Below are positions 37,706-46,366 of a stretch of 64,000 nucleotides of DNA, piece after piece. This DNA comes from DASUBN01 sp964584665 (GTDB taxonomy: Bacteria > Pseudomonadota > Gammaproteobacteria > Natronospirales > REEB76), in NCBI GenBank assembly GCA_964584665.1, contig CAZPAO010000009.1:6324-70323 (forward strand). Direction: 5' to 3'. The stretch's first letter is position 1. Each line of letters starts with the position of its first letter. The position numbers were made by a program, and so were the translations under genes. The notes under the pieces were generated by a model. That model saw nothing but the letters and a program-made list of their open reading frames with translations, searched no databases and was not told the origin of the DNA.

Positions 37706-40603
37706 ATGATGAACAGCAACCAGATCAGCAAGGCCGTGCGTCTCGCCCTCGTGGCAGGCGCAGCCGTCGGCGTCACGGTGGCGGCACCGGCGGCATTCGC
37801 CGCGGACGCGACCACGGACGCGACCAACCAGAACAACACTGCCCAGCTGGGCAAGATCGAAGTAACGGGCACGCGCATCAAGCGCACCGACGTCGAGACC
37901 GCCCAGCCCGTGAACGTCATCACCTCGGCGCAGTTGAAGGCCACGGGCCTGACGTCGATCGGCGACATCCTCCAGACCGTGACCCAGGCGGGTTCGGCCC
38001 TCAACACCACCTTCAATAACGGCGGCAACGGTTCGACCAACATCGACCTGCGCAACCTCGGCGCCAACCGCGTGCTGGTGCTGGTGGACGGCCGCCGCTG
38101 GATCCCGAACCTGAACGGCCCGGTGGACCTGAACGAGATCCCGGTCTCGATCATCGACCACGTGGAGATCCTGCAGGACGGCGCTTCGGCGATCTACGGT
38201 TCTGACGCGATCGCGGGCGTGGTGAACATCATCACCATCAAGAACTACAACGGCGCTGAAGCCAACGCCTACACCAGCATCTATGCCGGTGAAGGCCACC
38301 ATGACGGCAAGGTGCAGGCATACGACTTCACCCTGGGCAACTCCAGCGACAAGGGCGCCGTGGTGATGAACGTGGCTTATGTGAACCAGCACGAGATCTG
38401 GGCCGGCAATCGCTCCATCTCCAGGGAGCCGGTCCGTGACGGCGGCAGCGCCAGCGGCAGCGCTTCCATCCCGAACGGTCAGTTCCTGATCGCCGGTCCG
38501 ACCTTCGCCGGCACGTCGATCGGTGCCGGAACTTGCGGCCCGTTCGACCCGGCCACCCACCACTACGGCACCTGCGACCTGACCCTCAATAAGCCGGTCG
38601 CCGGCAAGCCTGGGGTCAGCGATTTCCGCAACTTCGCGCCTGCGGATGCTTATAACTTCGCGCCGCTCAACTACTTCATCACGCCGAACGAACGCACGAG
38701 CTTCTATACCCAGGGTCACTATGACCTGGCTGACAATCTGACGTTCTTCGCCTCGACGCTGTTCAACCAACGCGGTTCGCAACAGGCGCTGGCGCCCTCG
38801 CCGATCACCCTCGGCCTGGGCCGCTCGACGACCAACGGTCAGTTCATCGGCATCGGCAAGAGCAACCCGTTCAACCCGTTCAACATCGACCTCGTGGGTA
38901 ACCTCAGCCAGTACTGCCCGACCGTGGGCCCCGGCTGCGCCGATCCGAACGAACTGCTGGCGTTCCTGGGCCGGCGTCCGCTGGAAGGCGGCCTGCGCCT
39001 GTTCAACCAGAACGTGGAGACCATGCAGTTCACCGGCGGCTTCAAGGGATACTTCAACCTGGGCGGTAACGAATGGGACTGGGATGTCGGCTACACCTAT
39101 GCCGACGATAACCAGAACAACGTCACCACCGGCCTGTTCAATACCCAGCGCCTGGCCCAGGCCCTGGATTCGCCGGGCTTCGCGCCCTGCGCCCAGACCG
39201 CGGGCTGCGTGCCGTTCAACATCTTCGGCGGCGAGGGTTCCATCACCCCGCAGATGCTGCAGTACACGCAGTTCGAGGAGCACGATTCCTCCGACGTGCG
39301 GATGCGCGACTACACGGCCAACATCAACGGCAGCATCGCTGACCTGCCGGCGGGCCCGCTGGGTGCCGCGGCCGGTTTGGAATACCTGGAGTTCAACGGC
39401 TTCTTCCATCCGGATGCGACCGTGTCCTCCGGCAACACCACCGGCAACGTGATCCAGCCGACCGACGGCCGCACCAAGACCAACGCGGAATACGTCGAGT
39501 TCGACTTCCCGCTGGTGGCGGACGCCCCCGGCTTCAAGATGCTGGACCTGGACATCGCCAACCGCTGGTCGCAGTTCAAGTGGTTCGGCGGGACCCCGGG
39601 CAGCGCGATTTCGTCCGTGCAGCATGGTGCCAACGCCTCGACCGCCCGCGCGGCCCTGAAGTGGCAGCCCAGCGACACCCTGCTGATCCGTGCGGCCTGG
39701 TCGCAGGGCTTCCGCACCCCCAGCATCAGCGAGCTGTTCCTGGGCAACTCGGACTCCTTCCCCTCCGCCTCGGACCCCTGCGCCCACGTCACCCCGCTGC
39801 CGGCGGGCTGCCATGGAGTCCAGCACAGCCAGACGGGCGCGCAGGTCAAGGCCACGGTGGGCGGCAACTCGGCGCTGCAGCCTGAGCGTGCGCTGTCCCG
39901 CAGCGTGGGCTTCGTCTACAACCCGGATTGGCTGGCGGGCTTCGACTTCAGCATGGACTTCTACAAGATCGAAGTGGACCAGGACATCACGGCGGTCCCC
40001 GTGCAGGTGATCCTGAACGCCTGCTACCTGCAGCAGAACCCGACCTACTGCAATCTGGTCACGCTGACCGGCAAGACCATCACGAATGTCGTGGACCTCA
40101 ACACCAACATCGGTGGCGTGCGTACCGAGGGCATCGACATCGCGGCCCACTACAAGTTCCCCTCCACCTCGGTGGGTGACTTCAAGCTGGGCACGGACTG
40201 GACGTTCATGCGCGACTTCGTGCGTACCCTGCCGACCGGCGGCAGCCCGGCGTTCTCCAACACCGAGTTGGCTGGCACCACCACCAATTTCGGCGGGTTC
40301 CTGAAACAGCGTGCCAACGTGTCGCTGGCCTGGAACTACGGCGACTGGCTGGCCAGTTGGAACGTGCAGTACATCGGTGCTCTGACTGAGTCCAATAACA
40401 ACCATCTGGGCAAGACCGTCTATCACGACGCCCAGGTCGGCTACCACGTGGACGATTGGAACACCGATTTCACCTTCGGTATCCGGAACTTCTTCAACAA
40501 GCAGCCGCCGACCGCGCTTACGGCCGCCGCGAACAGCTTCCTGCCCACGTTCTACCGTGTGCCGGGCCGCGAGTTCTACGGCCGTATCTCGGTCAAGTTC
40601 TGA
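37706..40603 (+). CDS. TonB-dependent outer-membrane receptor
   Basis: A 965-residue receptor: signal peptide (ending AAFAADA), TonB-box-like KIEVTG near residue 52, plug domain (about 60-190, with VLVLVDGRRW and GSDAIAGVVNIIT) and a 22-strand barrel ending in Phe (FYGRISVKF). This subgroup, with VTGTRIKRTDVETAQPVNVI at the plug start, is abundant in Xanthomonadales-like bacteria and imports oligosaccharides, peptides or other large nutrients instead of siderophores; the substrate here is unknown. No SusD-like or transporter gene is adjacent. A LytS/LytTR regulatory set lies downstream on the opposite strand. A strong terminator follows. Confidence 0.93.
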   Translation: MMNSNQISKAVRLALVAGAAVGVTVAAPAAFAADATTDATNQNNTAQLGKIEVTGTRIKRTDVETAQPVNVITSAQLKATGLTSIGDILQTVTQAGSALNTTFNNGGNGSTNIDLRNLGANRVLVLVDGRRWIPNLNGPVDLNEIPVSIIDHVEILQDGASAIYGSDAIAGVVNIITIKNYNGAEANAYTSIYAGEGHHDGKVQAYDFTLGNSSDKGAVVMNVAYVNQHEIWAGNRSISREPVRDGGSASGSASIPNGQFLIAGPTFAGTSIGAGTCGPFDPATHHYGTCDLTLNKPVAGKPGVSDFRNFAPADAYNFAPLNYFITPNERTSFYTQGHYDLADNLTFFASTLFNQRGSQQALAPSPITLGLGRSTTNGQFIGIGKSNPFNPFNIDLVGNLSQYCPTVGPGCADPNELLAFLGRRPLEGGLRLFNQNVETMQFTGGFKGYFNLGGNEWDWDVGYTYADDNQNNVTTGLFNTQRLAQALDSPGFAPCAQTAGCVPFNIFGGEGSITPQMLQYTQFEEHDSSDVRMRDYTANINGSIADLPAGPLGAAAGLEYLEFNGFFHPDATVSSGNTTGNVIQPTDGRTKTNAEYVEFDFPLVADAPGFKMLDLDIANRWSQFKWFGGTPGSAISSVQHGANASTARAALKWQPSDTLLIRAAWSQGFRTPSISELFLGNSDSFPSASDPCAHVTPLPAGCHGVQHSQTGAQVKATVGGNSALQPERALSRSVGFVYNPDWLAGFDFSMDFYKIEVDQDITAVPVQVILNACYLQQNPTYCNLVTLTGKTITNVVDLNTNIGGVRTEGIDIAAHYKFPSTSVGDFKLGTDWTFMRDFVRTLPTGGSPAFSNTELAGTTTNFGGFLKQRANVSLAWNYGDWLASWNVQYIGALTESNNNHLGKTVYHDAQVGYHVDDWNTDFTFGIRNFFNKQPPTALTAAANSFLPTFYRVPGREFYGRISVKF

Positions 40604-40632
40604 TAACGAACTGTTACAAGAGTCGGTAATTG

Positions 40633-40663
40633 AGCGGCCCCCAATGGGGGCCGCTTCTTTTTG
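40633..40663 (+). terminator. Rho-independent terminator of the TonB receptor gene
   Basis: A perfect 10-bp stem, AGCGGCCCCC (40633-40642) with GGGGGCCGCT (40646-40655), loop AAT, followed by TCTTTTTG. Confidence 0.92.
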
Positions 40664-40665
40664 GG

Positions 40666-40800
40666 TCGCTTAAAAGCTACTGCGCTCGACGGGGCGTTGT
40701 TGCGCTTCGGACTCGCAGTCGGTCACGTACCGGAGAGTACGCTCCCTCCTGCTCACCTCGCACGCCTAGCCCCGTCATCGCTCGTAACGCTTTTAAGCGA
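40666..40800. repeat. Structured intergenic element with 12-bp terminal inverted repeats
   Basis: TCGCTTAAAAGC (40666-40677) is mirrored exactly by GCTTTTAAGCGA (40789-40800). Inside, GACGGGGC (40688-40695) pairs with GCCCCGTC (40769-40776), and GTAC-N6-GTAC forms a small central hairpin. The 135-bp unit is noncoding and looks like a dispersed repeat or miniature inverted-repeat element; see findings. Confidence 0.5.
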
Positions 40801-40835
40801 GCCGAAGCGGGGATTTGGTAGCAGGAGAGAAAGAA

Positions 40836-41642
40836 TCAGGAGATGCGCTTATCCCCGGTTTTCTTCCAGGTGGTCAGGAGGGCATGGATCTCGCGCTTGT
40901 AAGTGCAGCCGGAGACGACTTGTGCTTCGCCGCTCAGCAGGAACTCATAGAAGGCCCCCATGGAGCGCACCTCGCGCACCTGTTCCAGGTTGACGAGGGT
41001 GGAGCGGTGGATGCGCAGGAATGGGAAGCTCGCGAGCTTCTCCTCCATGTGCGAGATGCGGTCGCTGGTATGGATGATCTCGCCCGTGGTCATGTGGATG
41101 TTGACGTAGTCGCGATCGGCGGCGATGTAGCGCATGTGGCCGGTGTCCAGGAAGCGCACCCGCCGGCCGATCTTGACCGGCACACGGCCAGAGTGGTTGG
41201 CCTGGCGCGCCGGTTCGGTGCCGGGCCCGAGGCGCTTCAGCAGCAGGTCGATATCCACCCGGCCCTCGGCGCGGTTGGCACGCTCCACCTGGGCGCGGAT
41301 GCGGGTGAGGGCGGATTCGAAGCGCGCGCGGTCGAAGGGCTTGAGCAGGTAGTCCAAGGCATCCATCTCGAAGGCGCGTACCGCGTAGTTGTCGTAGGCC
41401 GTGGTCATCACCGTGTAGGGCGGCCGGGACAGCCCCGCCAGCCCCAGCATCTGCATGCCATCGAGGCGCGGCATCTGCACGTCCAGGAACACCGCATCCG
41501 GCGTCAGTGTCCTCAGCTTGGCGAGCGCATCCTGGCCGTCGCCGGCTTCGGCCACGACCTCGAAATCGGGGTGCGGCTGGAGGAAGCCGCGGATCTTGCT
41601 GCGGGCGAAGGGTTCATCGTCCACCACCAGTACACGTATCAT
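40836..41642 (-). CDS. LytTR-family response regulator
   Basis: A 268-residue regulator: N-terminal receiver (VVDDEP, phospho-acceptor Asp54 in FLDVQMP, Thr in TTAYD, Lys in LLKPF). A C-terminal LytTR DNA-binding domain follows (about 165-265, with ADRDYVNIHMTTGEIIHTSD and HRSTLVNLEQV). ATG 41642 has GGAGGCGACGC upstream. It lies downstream of a paralogous LytTR regulator and a LytS-type kinase on the same strand, 183 bases after the first regulator, so it may also have its own promoter. The convergent TonB receptor gene could be a target, but that is inference. Confidence 0.9.
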   Translation of the reverse strand: MIRVLVVDDEPFARSKIRGFLQPHPDFEVVAEAGDGQDALAKLRTLTPDAVFLDVQMPRLDGMQMLGLAGLSRPPYTVMTTAYDNYAVRAFEMDALDYLLKPFDRARFESALTRIRAQVERANRAEGRVDIDLLLKRLGPGTEPARQANHSGRVPVKIGRRVRFLDTGHMRYIAADRDYVNIHMTTGEIIHTSDRISHMEEKLASFPFLRIHRSTLVNLEQVREVRSMGAFYEFLLSGEAQVVSGCTYKREIHALLTTWKKTGDKRIS

Positions 41643-41825
41643 GCGTCGCCTCCATCGTATCGGGTGTCGACTGCCATCCGGCGTCGACGGATGCGGCAAG
41701 ACTGCCAGAGACGGGGAAGGGGTCCAAGGCGGATTTCTGCGTGGTAAAGGGCCCTTTTGCGGGACCGGCGCCGCCGCCGCGGCGATGGACGCGGCCAGCC
41801 GCGCGACGAAAGCATCCGCGAGGCC

Positions 41826-42599
41826 TCAGCCGGGACGGCCGCGTTGCTCCAGGATGCGCTTCACGTTGCCCCGGTAGGTGGAGCCCGAGACGAAGCTCAC
41901 GCCGTCCGCCATGCGGAACTCGTAGTCGCCGTGCTTCTTGGGCTTCATCTCCTTCACGTGGTCCAGGTTGACCAGCACCGAGCGGTGGATGCGGACGAAG
42001 CCGGCATCGGCCACCTGCTCTTCGATGTCCTTCATGCGCTCGCGTATGCGCAACTCCTCCTCCCGCAGCACCAGGCGCAGGTAGTCGCCTTCGGCCTGCG
42101 CGTAGAGGATGGCCGCCGGGTCCAGCGGGCGGATGGCGTTGCCGACCTTGACCAGGATGCGGGCCTTGCCGAGGTGCCGGTCCAGGAGCTTGGACAGCTG
42201 TTCGGCCACATCGGCGGCCGGCGCGAGCCCGGGGTGGGCCTCCATGAGGCGGCGGGCACGGTCCACGGCGCGTTCGAAACGGGATTGGTCGAAGGGTTTC
42301 AGCAGGTAATCCACGGCCTCCACCTCGAAGGCACGTGCCGCGTGTTCGCTGTAGGCGGTCGTGAAGACGAGGTAGGGCAGTTTCTCGCCCTTGAGGGCTT
42401 CCAGCATCGCGAAGCCGTCCATCTCCGGCATCTGGATGTCTAGGAACATGAGGTCGGGGCGTCGCGCACGGATGGCCGCCAGGGCCTCGCGGCCATTCTG
42501 GCATACGCCCACCAGCTCCAGGTCCGGCGTGCGTTCGATGAACTGGGCGAGCTTGAGCCGTGCATGCGGCTCATCGTCTATCACCAGTACCCGGATCAC
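41826..42599 (-). CDS. LytTR-family response regulator
   Basis: A 257-residue paralogue of the regulator at 40836. The receiver has VIDDEP, Asp54 (FLDIQMPEMDG), TTAYS and LLKPFD. The LytTR domain (about 155-255) has AEGDYLRLVLREEELRIRER and HRSVLVNLDHVKEM. The start is a GTG at 42599 with GGAGA upstream. It lies 78 bases from the kinase stop on the same strand and is the most likely cognate partner of that kinase. Confidence 0.9.
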   Translation of the reverse strand: MIRVLVIDDEPHARLKLAQFIERTPDLELVGVCQNGREALAAIRARRPDLMFLDIQMPEMDGFAMLEALKGEKLPYLVFTTAYSEHAARAFEVEAVDYLLKPFDQSRFERAVDRARRLMEAHPGLAPAADVAEQLSKLLDRHLGKARILVKVGNAIRPLDPAAILYAQAEGDYLRLVLREEELRIRERMKDIEEQVADAGFVRIHRSVLVNLDHVKEMKPKKHGDYEFRMADGVSFVSGSTYRGNVKRILEQRGRPG

Positions 42600-42677
42600 G
42601 TGCTAGCGTCTCCTGCGGCTGCGAGCCGCCTCAAGCAAGATGCAGATACTAGCAGGCCGCTGGGATCGCTCGGGGCC

Positions 42678-43820
42678 TCAGCCACCGTGCACCGTCGGAT
42701 ACGGCAGGCTGATCAGGGTGGACCAGCGGTGGCCCGGGAGCGGCCGCGAAGAGAGCGTGAAATCCCCCCCGTAGATGGCGGCCAGCCGTTCGCGCACGTT
42801 GGTGAGGCCGATGCCCATGCTGCGATCGGCGCTCACCGGCGCGGCGTCGACCCGGAAATCGTTGCTCACTTCGAGCACCAGCGCGGCTTCGCTGCCGCTG
42901 GCCCTCACCACTACCGTGTTCGGGCCGGTGCTGTTGGATATCCCGTGTTTGATGGCGTTCTCGATGAGCGGCTGCAGGATCAGGCTCGGCACCGCCACGC
43001 CCAGGCTGGCTTCATCCACCTCGAAGCGCGTCACGAGGCGGTCTTCGAAGCGGGTCTCCTCGATGGACAGGTAACGGCGCGCGTAGTCGAGCTCCTCGCG
43101 CACCGTGGAGAACTCACGCTGCCCCTCGCGCAGCGAGATGCGGAGCACGTCGCTGAAATCCGCCAGCAGCTTGTCGGCCCGATGGACGTCGGTATACAGC
43201 AGCGCGGAGATGGTGTGCAAGCTGTTGAACAGGAAATGCGGGTTCAACTGGCCTCGCAAGGTGTCGAGACGCGCCTTCAGCCAGCGTGCGTGCAGGTCTG
43301 CGGCGCGCTCGCGCTCGTTCCGCAGGTCCAGACGCGCGTTGACGCCGATGATCATGAACAAGCCCAGCAGGTAGTAGGTGACGTTGAGCAGCACATCGTC
43401 ATACCAATCCATGGGTGCGGCGAGCCCCCGCAGCAGCATGCGGTAGTGCGTGCCGGCGAGGTCCGCTTCGGTCGCCATCACGTAGAAACCGACGAACGCG
43501 GCCACACGGACCATCACCACGAAGAAAGCTGCGAGACTGCCGTGGGCCAGCGCTCCCAACAGCGGTTGCCGGATGAGGCGTGGGATGCGTGTGGCTGCCG
43601 CGTAGCACAGGATCAGGAGTGGCAACAGCAACAGGTATTCGATCAGCAGCGATGCGATGACCGATTGCCAATGTAGCGAGTCGCTCGCAGGAGCGGTGGC
43701 CAGCGTCAACAGCAGGTTGCTGGCGAGATCGACGATCCACAGCAGCGTGGTCACGCCGATGAGCACACGAGTGCGGTTGAGGGAGCTTAGCGGCGGCAAT
43801 CGCGTGAACAGGCTGTGCAC
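42678..43820 (-). CDS. LytS/YehU-type sensor histidine kinase
   Basis: A 380-residue membrane kinase. Five or so spans lie in the first 165 residues (RVLIGVTTLLWIVDLASNLL, LLIEYLLLLPLLILC and more), then a HisKA-like His_kinase domain (LRGQLNPHFLFNSLHTISAL, His195) and an HATPase domain (LQPLIENAIKHGIS, SMGIGLTNVRERL). This is the LytS class that pairs with LytTR regulators. The start was set at GTG 43820 with GGAG upstream; an in-frame ATG 26 codons earlier lacks a site. Two LytTR regulators lie downstream. The signal is unknown. Confidence 0.88.
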   Translation of the reverse strand: MHSLFTRLPPLSSLNRTRVLIGVTTLLWIVDLASNLLLTLATAPASDSLHWQSVIASLLIEYLLLLPLLILCYAAATRIPRLIRQPLLGALAHGSLAAFFVVMVRVAAFVGFYVMATEADLAGTHYRMLLRGLAAPMDWYDDVLLNVTYYLLGLFMIIGVNARLDLRNERERAADLHARWLKARLDTLRGQLNPHFLFNSLHTISALLYTDVHRADKLLADFSDVLRISLREGQREFSTVREELDYARRYLSIEETRFEDRLVTRFEVDEASLGVAVPSLILQPLIENAIKHGISNSTGPNTVVVRASGSEAALVLEVSNDFRVDAAPVSADRSMGIGLTNVRERLAAIYGGDFTLSSRPLPGHRWSTLISLPYPTVHGG

Positions 43821-43955
43821 GGTGGCGGATGCTCCGTGGGTAGGCGCGGCGAAAATAGCAGACTTTGGCGCCCGCCGACAGGCACGAGGCGGAGGCACCC
43901 AGAAGCACGCCGGATACCGCCGAAGACACGATGGACTTGGCTGGGGCTTACACTC

Positions 43956-44225
43956 TCAGCCTTCCCCGGCCAGGGGTGGCAGCCAGTCCGCCGGATGGGG
44001 GTCATAGCGGATGAAGGGGCCGTGGGGGGTGGCGATCTGGCCGGCGGCGTTCTTGTATTCCAGCAGCGTGCCCTGGTGGCCGTTGGGGCAGGCGATGAGG
44101 TCCGTGTCCTTGAGCTTGTAGAAGATGCGGGCCGCCACCTCCACCCGCTGCGGCGGGTCGCACAGGCGGCAGCACACGGCGGCATCGTGCAGTGTGACGC
44201 GATGGCTCTGCAGGCTGTCGTTCAT
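43956..44225 (-). CDS. Small Cys-containing hypothetical protein
   Basis: An 89-residue protein with CCRLC (about 18-22) and a later CPNGHQGT. Together these could form a zinc ribbon, but the spacing fits no family I recognise. Its C-terminus is Pro-rich (HGPFIRYDPHPADWLPPLAG). GGAG touches the ATG, so the ribosome binding site is poorly spaced. It is isolated between two genes and the coding call is tentative. Confidence 0.4.
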   Translation of the reverse strand: MNDSLQSHRVTLHDAAVCCRLCDPPQRVEVAARIFYKLKDTDLIACPNGHQGTLLEYKNAAGQIATPHGPFIRYDPHPADWLPPLAGEG

Positions 44226-44406
44226 CTCCAGGTCCGTTTCTTATGTGGTTATGGGACGGGTCCAGTCTAGGGTGGGCAGCGGGGAGGGGCAGTCAGACGG
44301 GACCTACAGAGGCTGTAAGGGCGCGCGTACGCGGGCTTATGGAGCGGGCTGGGTCCGGGTGTAATATCGGTGCGGGACGTCAACCGCATCCGGGGAGAGC
44401 TAGAGC

Positions 44407-44631
44407 ATGAATACCGTGATCATGGACGTGGATGTGCACATGAGCTGCCCGGGTTGCAGCAAGGCCATCACCCAGAAGCTGCGCTGGCTGGAGGGCAACC
44501 CCTCCTTCGCCTGTCCCGGTTGCGGCAAGAAGTTCGAGAAGTACAACGATCAGCTGCTGCGCGTCCGCCACGAACTCATCAGCCTGGATGAGGCCGAGAA
44601 GGCCGCCAAGACCTTCAAGATCAACCTCTAG
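44407..44631 (+). CDS. Small zinc-ribbon-like protein
   Basis: A 74-residue protein with two CPGC knuckles (Cys14/Cys17 and Cys36/Cys39), the four-cysteine zinc-ribbon pattern, followed by a charged C-terminal helix (LLRVRHELISLDEAEKAAKT). Such stand-alone ribbons often serve as accessory subunits or structural zinc proteins. GGGGAGAG precedes the ATG. It converges on the next gene and their stops share a CTAG. Function unknown. Confidence 0.65.
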   Translation: MNTVIMDVDVHMSCPGCSKAITQKLRWLEGNPSFACPGCGKKFEKYNDQLLRVRHELISLDEAEKAAKTFKINL

Positions 44632-44927
44632 CCGGCGCTGGGGCCCGACAGGCGCACGTATGTGCGCTCGCCGGTGGCGGCGTCGTAGTAAACCTCCGTC
44701 AAGGCGCCCGTCTCAGGGTCCACGAAGCGCTCGCCCGTCGGCAGGCCTTTCGCAGTGGCCGCCGTCTTCATGGGCTTGTAGCGCCAGCGCTCGAACACCA
44801 GGCCCAGGGTGAGGACGCTGCCGTTGACGAGCAGCCAGAACGCCGCCGGCCAGAAGCCGGACATGAGCGTGACCAGGCCCAGCACCAGGCAGCCTACCGC
44901 CACGAAGAACAGCAGTCTGCGCAGCAT
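44628..44927 (-). CDS. Small membrane protein downstream of ybjQ-like gene
   Basis: A 99-residue protein with two hydrophobic segments at the N-terminus (LLFFVAVGCLVLGLVTLM and AFWLLVNGSVLTLGLVF) and a polar C-terminal domain with RYKPMKTAATAKGLPTGERF. No known family is certain. It starts two bases after the stop of the YbjQ-like gene, so they are translated together. Its stop is shared with the convergent zinc-ribbon gene. Confidence 0.65.
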   Translation of the reverse strand: MLRRLLFFVAVGCLVLGLVTLMSGFWPAAFWLLVNGSVLTLGLVFERWRYKPMKTAATAKGLPTGERFVDPETGALTEVYYDAATGERTYVRLSGPSAG

Positions 44928-44929
44928 GC

Positions 44930-45250
44930 TCAGGCCTTCTCCACCACTGCGGCGGTGCCATAGGCGACGATCTCGCTCATGACCTGACCGATCTCGGAGG
45001 AGTCGAAGCGCATCATGACGATGGCATTGGCGCCCATGGCCTGGGCGTTCTGCACCATGCGGTCCACCGCGTGGCGGCGCGCCTCTTCCAGCAGTTGGGT
45101 GTACTCGGTGATCTCGCCGCCGACGATGGAGCGCAGGCCTGCCATGATGTTGCCGCCGAGGCCGCGGCTGCGCACCACCACGCCGAACACCTGCCCCTTC
45201 AGTTCCTTGACGCGATAGCCGGTGACGTTCTCGGTGGTGACCACGATCAT
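44930..45250 (-). CDS. YbjQ family (heavy-metal-binding-domain) protein
   Basis: A 106-residue single-domain protein of the YbjQ/UPF0145 family. Signatures are the N-terminal TTENVTGYRVKELKGQVFGV, the VRSRGLGGNIMAGLRSIVGG loop and AQAMGANAIVMMRFDSSEIG. Members form pentamers; the heavy-metal-binding label is historic and unproven. Here it is the first gene of a two-gene unit with a membrane partner, separated by two bases, a pairing that suggests a membrane-associated role. Confidence 0.9.
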   Translation of the reverse strand: MIVVTTENVTGYRVKELKGQVFGVVVRSRGLGGNIMAGLRSIVGGEITEYTQLLEEARRHAVDRMVQNAQAMGANAIVMMRFDSSEIGQVMSEIVAYGTAAVVEKA

Positions 45251-45311
45251 GGGGGGCCTCCTGGAGGCGCTGGGATGTCCCCGGATTCTATCGCTGCCGG
45301 AGGTCCGGCGC

Positions 45312-46244
45312 TCAGGACTCGGCGGCGGGCTTGGGCTTGGCGGACCCGAAGTAGAGGATGAGGCAGACCGCCGCCACGATGGTGCCCCCGGCCAGCGCGA
45401 TGCGCCAGGTGAGGGCCTCGCCCGCCAGGGCCCAACCCAGGATGACCGCGATCACCGGGTTGACGAAGGCATAGGTGGAGGCCCGTGCCGGCGTCGTCAC
45501 CTTGAGCAGCCACACGTAGGCGGAGAAGCCGAAGAGGGAGCCGAACACGATCAGGTAACCCAAGGCCAGCAGCGATTTCAGCGTGATGGCAGCAGGGTGC
45601 AGGTCCGCGCCTTCGCCCACGGCCAGGCCCACCAGCGACAGGATGAGGCCGCCCATGATCATCTGCATGCCGATGCCGAGGAAGGTGGAAGCCGGCATGG
45701 AGGCGCGGTGGGCGTAGAGGGAACCCACGCCCCAGGAGAACGTGGCGGCGAACAGCATGGCCACGCCCACCGGGTCGATGTGATCCGGTGCATGGCCGTC
45801 CGTCGGCAGCACCAATATCCCCAGGCCGATCACGCCCAGCACCAGGCCGGCCAGCACCGAGAGCCGCGGCATCACGCGTCTCTCGAGCGCGTTCAGCAAC
45901 ACCATCCAGAAGGGCACCGCCGCCACGATGAGCGCGGCCACGCCCGAGGGCACCGTCTCCTCCGCCCAGGACACGAGGCCGTTGCCTCCGAGCAGCATGA
46001 GCGTGCCGATCAGCGCCGCGCTGCGCCAGTTCTTCCAGGTGGGCCGGGGCGTGCCGGTGAGGCGCAGCAGGCTGTAGAGGATGAGCCCGGCTATCAGGTG
46101 GCGCGTGCCGGCCATGATGAAGGGCGGCAGGCTCGCCACCGCGAAGCGGATACCGAGGTAGGTGGAGCCCCATAGCACGTAGACGGCGGCGAAGCCCAGC
46201 GCGATGCGGCCGGGCGAAGCGTGGGCATGAGCTTGGTCCGACAT
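45312..46244 (-). CDS. EamA/DMT-family metabolite exporter (YedA-like)
   Basis: A 310-residue protein with ten membrane spans in two EamA repeats (about 12-140 and 155-300), typical of drug/metabolite transporters. The N-terminal LGFAAVYVLWGSTYLGIRFA and the second-repeat FGSLFGFSAYVWLLK are family marks. YedA-like members export amino acids or purines. The C-terminus ends in a short Lys/Pro tail (KPKPAAES). It is a single-gene unit; substrate unknown. Confidence 0.9.
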   Translation of the reverse strand: MSDQAHAHASPGRIALGFAAVYVLWGSTYLGIRFAVASLPPFIMAGTRHLIAGLILYSLLRLTGTPRPTWKNWRSAALIGTLMLLGGNGLVSWAEETVPSGVAALIVAAVPFWMVLLNALERRVMPRLSVLAGLVLGVIGLGILVLPTDGHAPDHIDPVGVAMLFAATFSWGVGSLYAHRASMPASTFLGIGMQMIMGGLILSLVGLAVGEGADLHPAAITLKSLLALGYLIVFGSLFGFSAYVWLLKVTTPARASTYAFVNPVIAVILGWALAGEALTWRIALAGGTIVAAVCLILYFGSAKPKPAAES

Positions 46245-46366
46245 CGTTCAGGTGTCCCGGGTTCGGTGCGCCATGTTACCGCTGCGGATACGGGCGGCCA
46301 GGGCCAGATTCCGCGGATTTCCACCGATTCTGACCGGCCGCGTGCCGGGATATTCCCGCGCGCAGA

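Noticed and set aside
37679..40447. A long open frame antisense to the TonB receptor
   Set aside because: The receptor is complete with signal peptide, plug and barrel. The reverse frame has no domain or start site.
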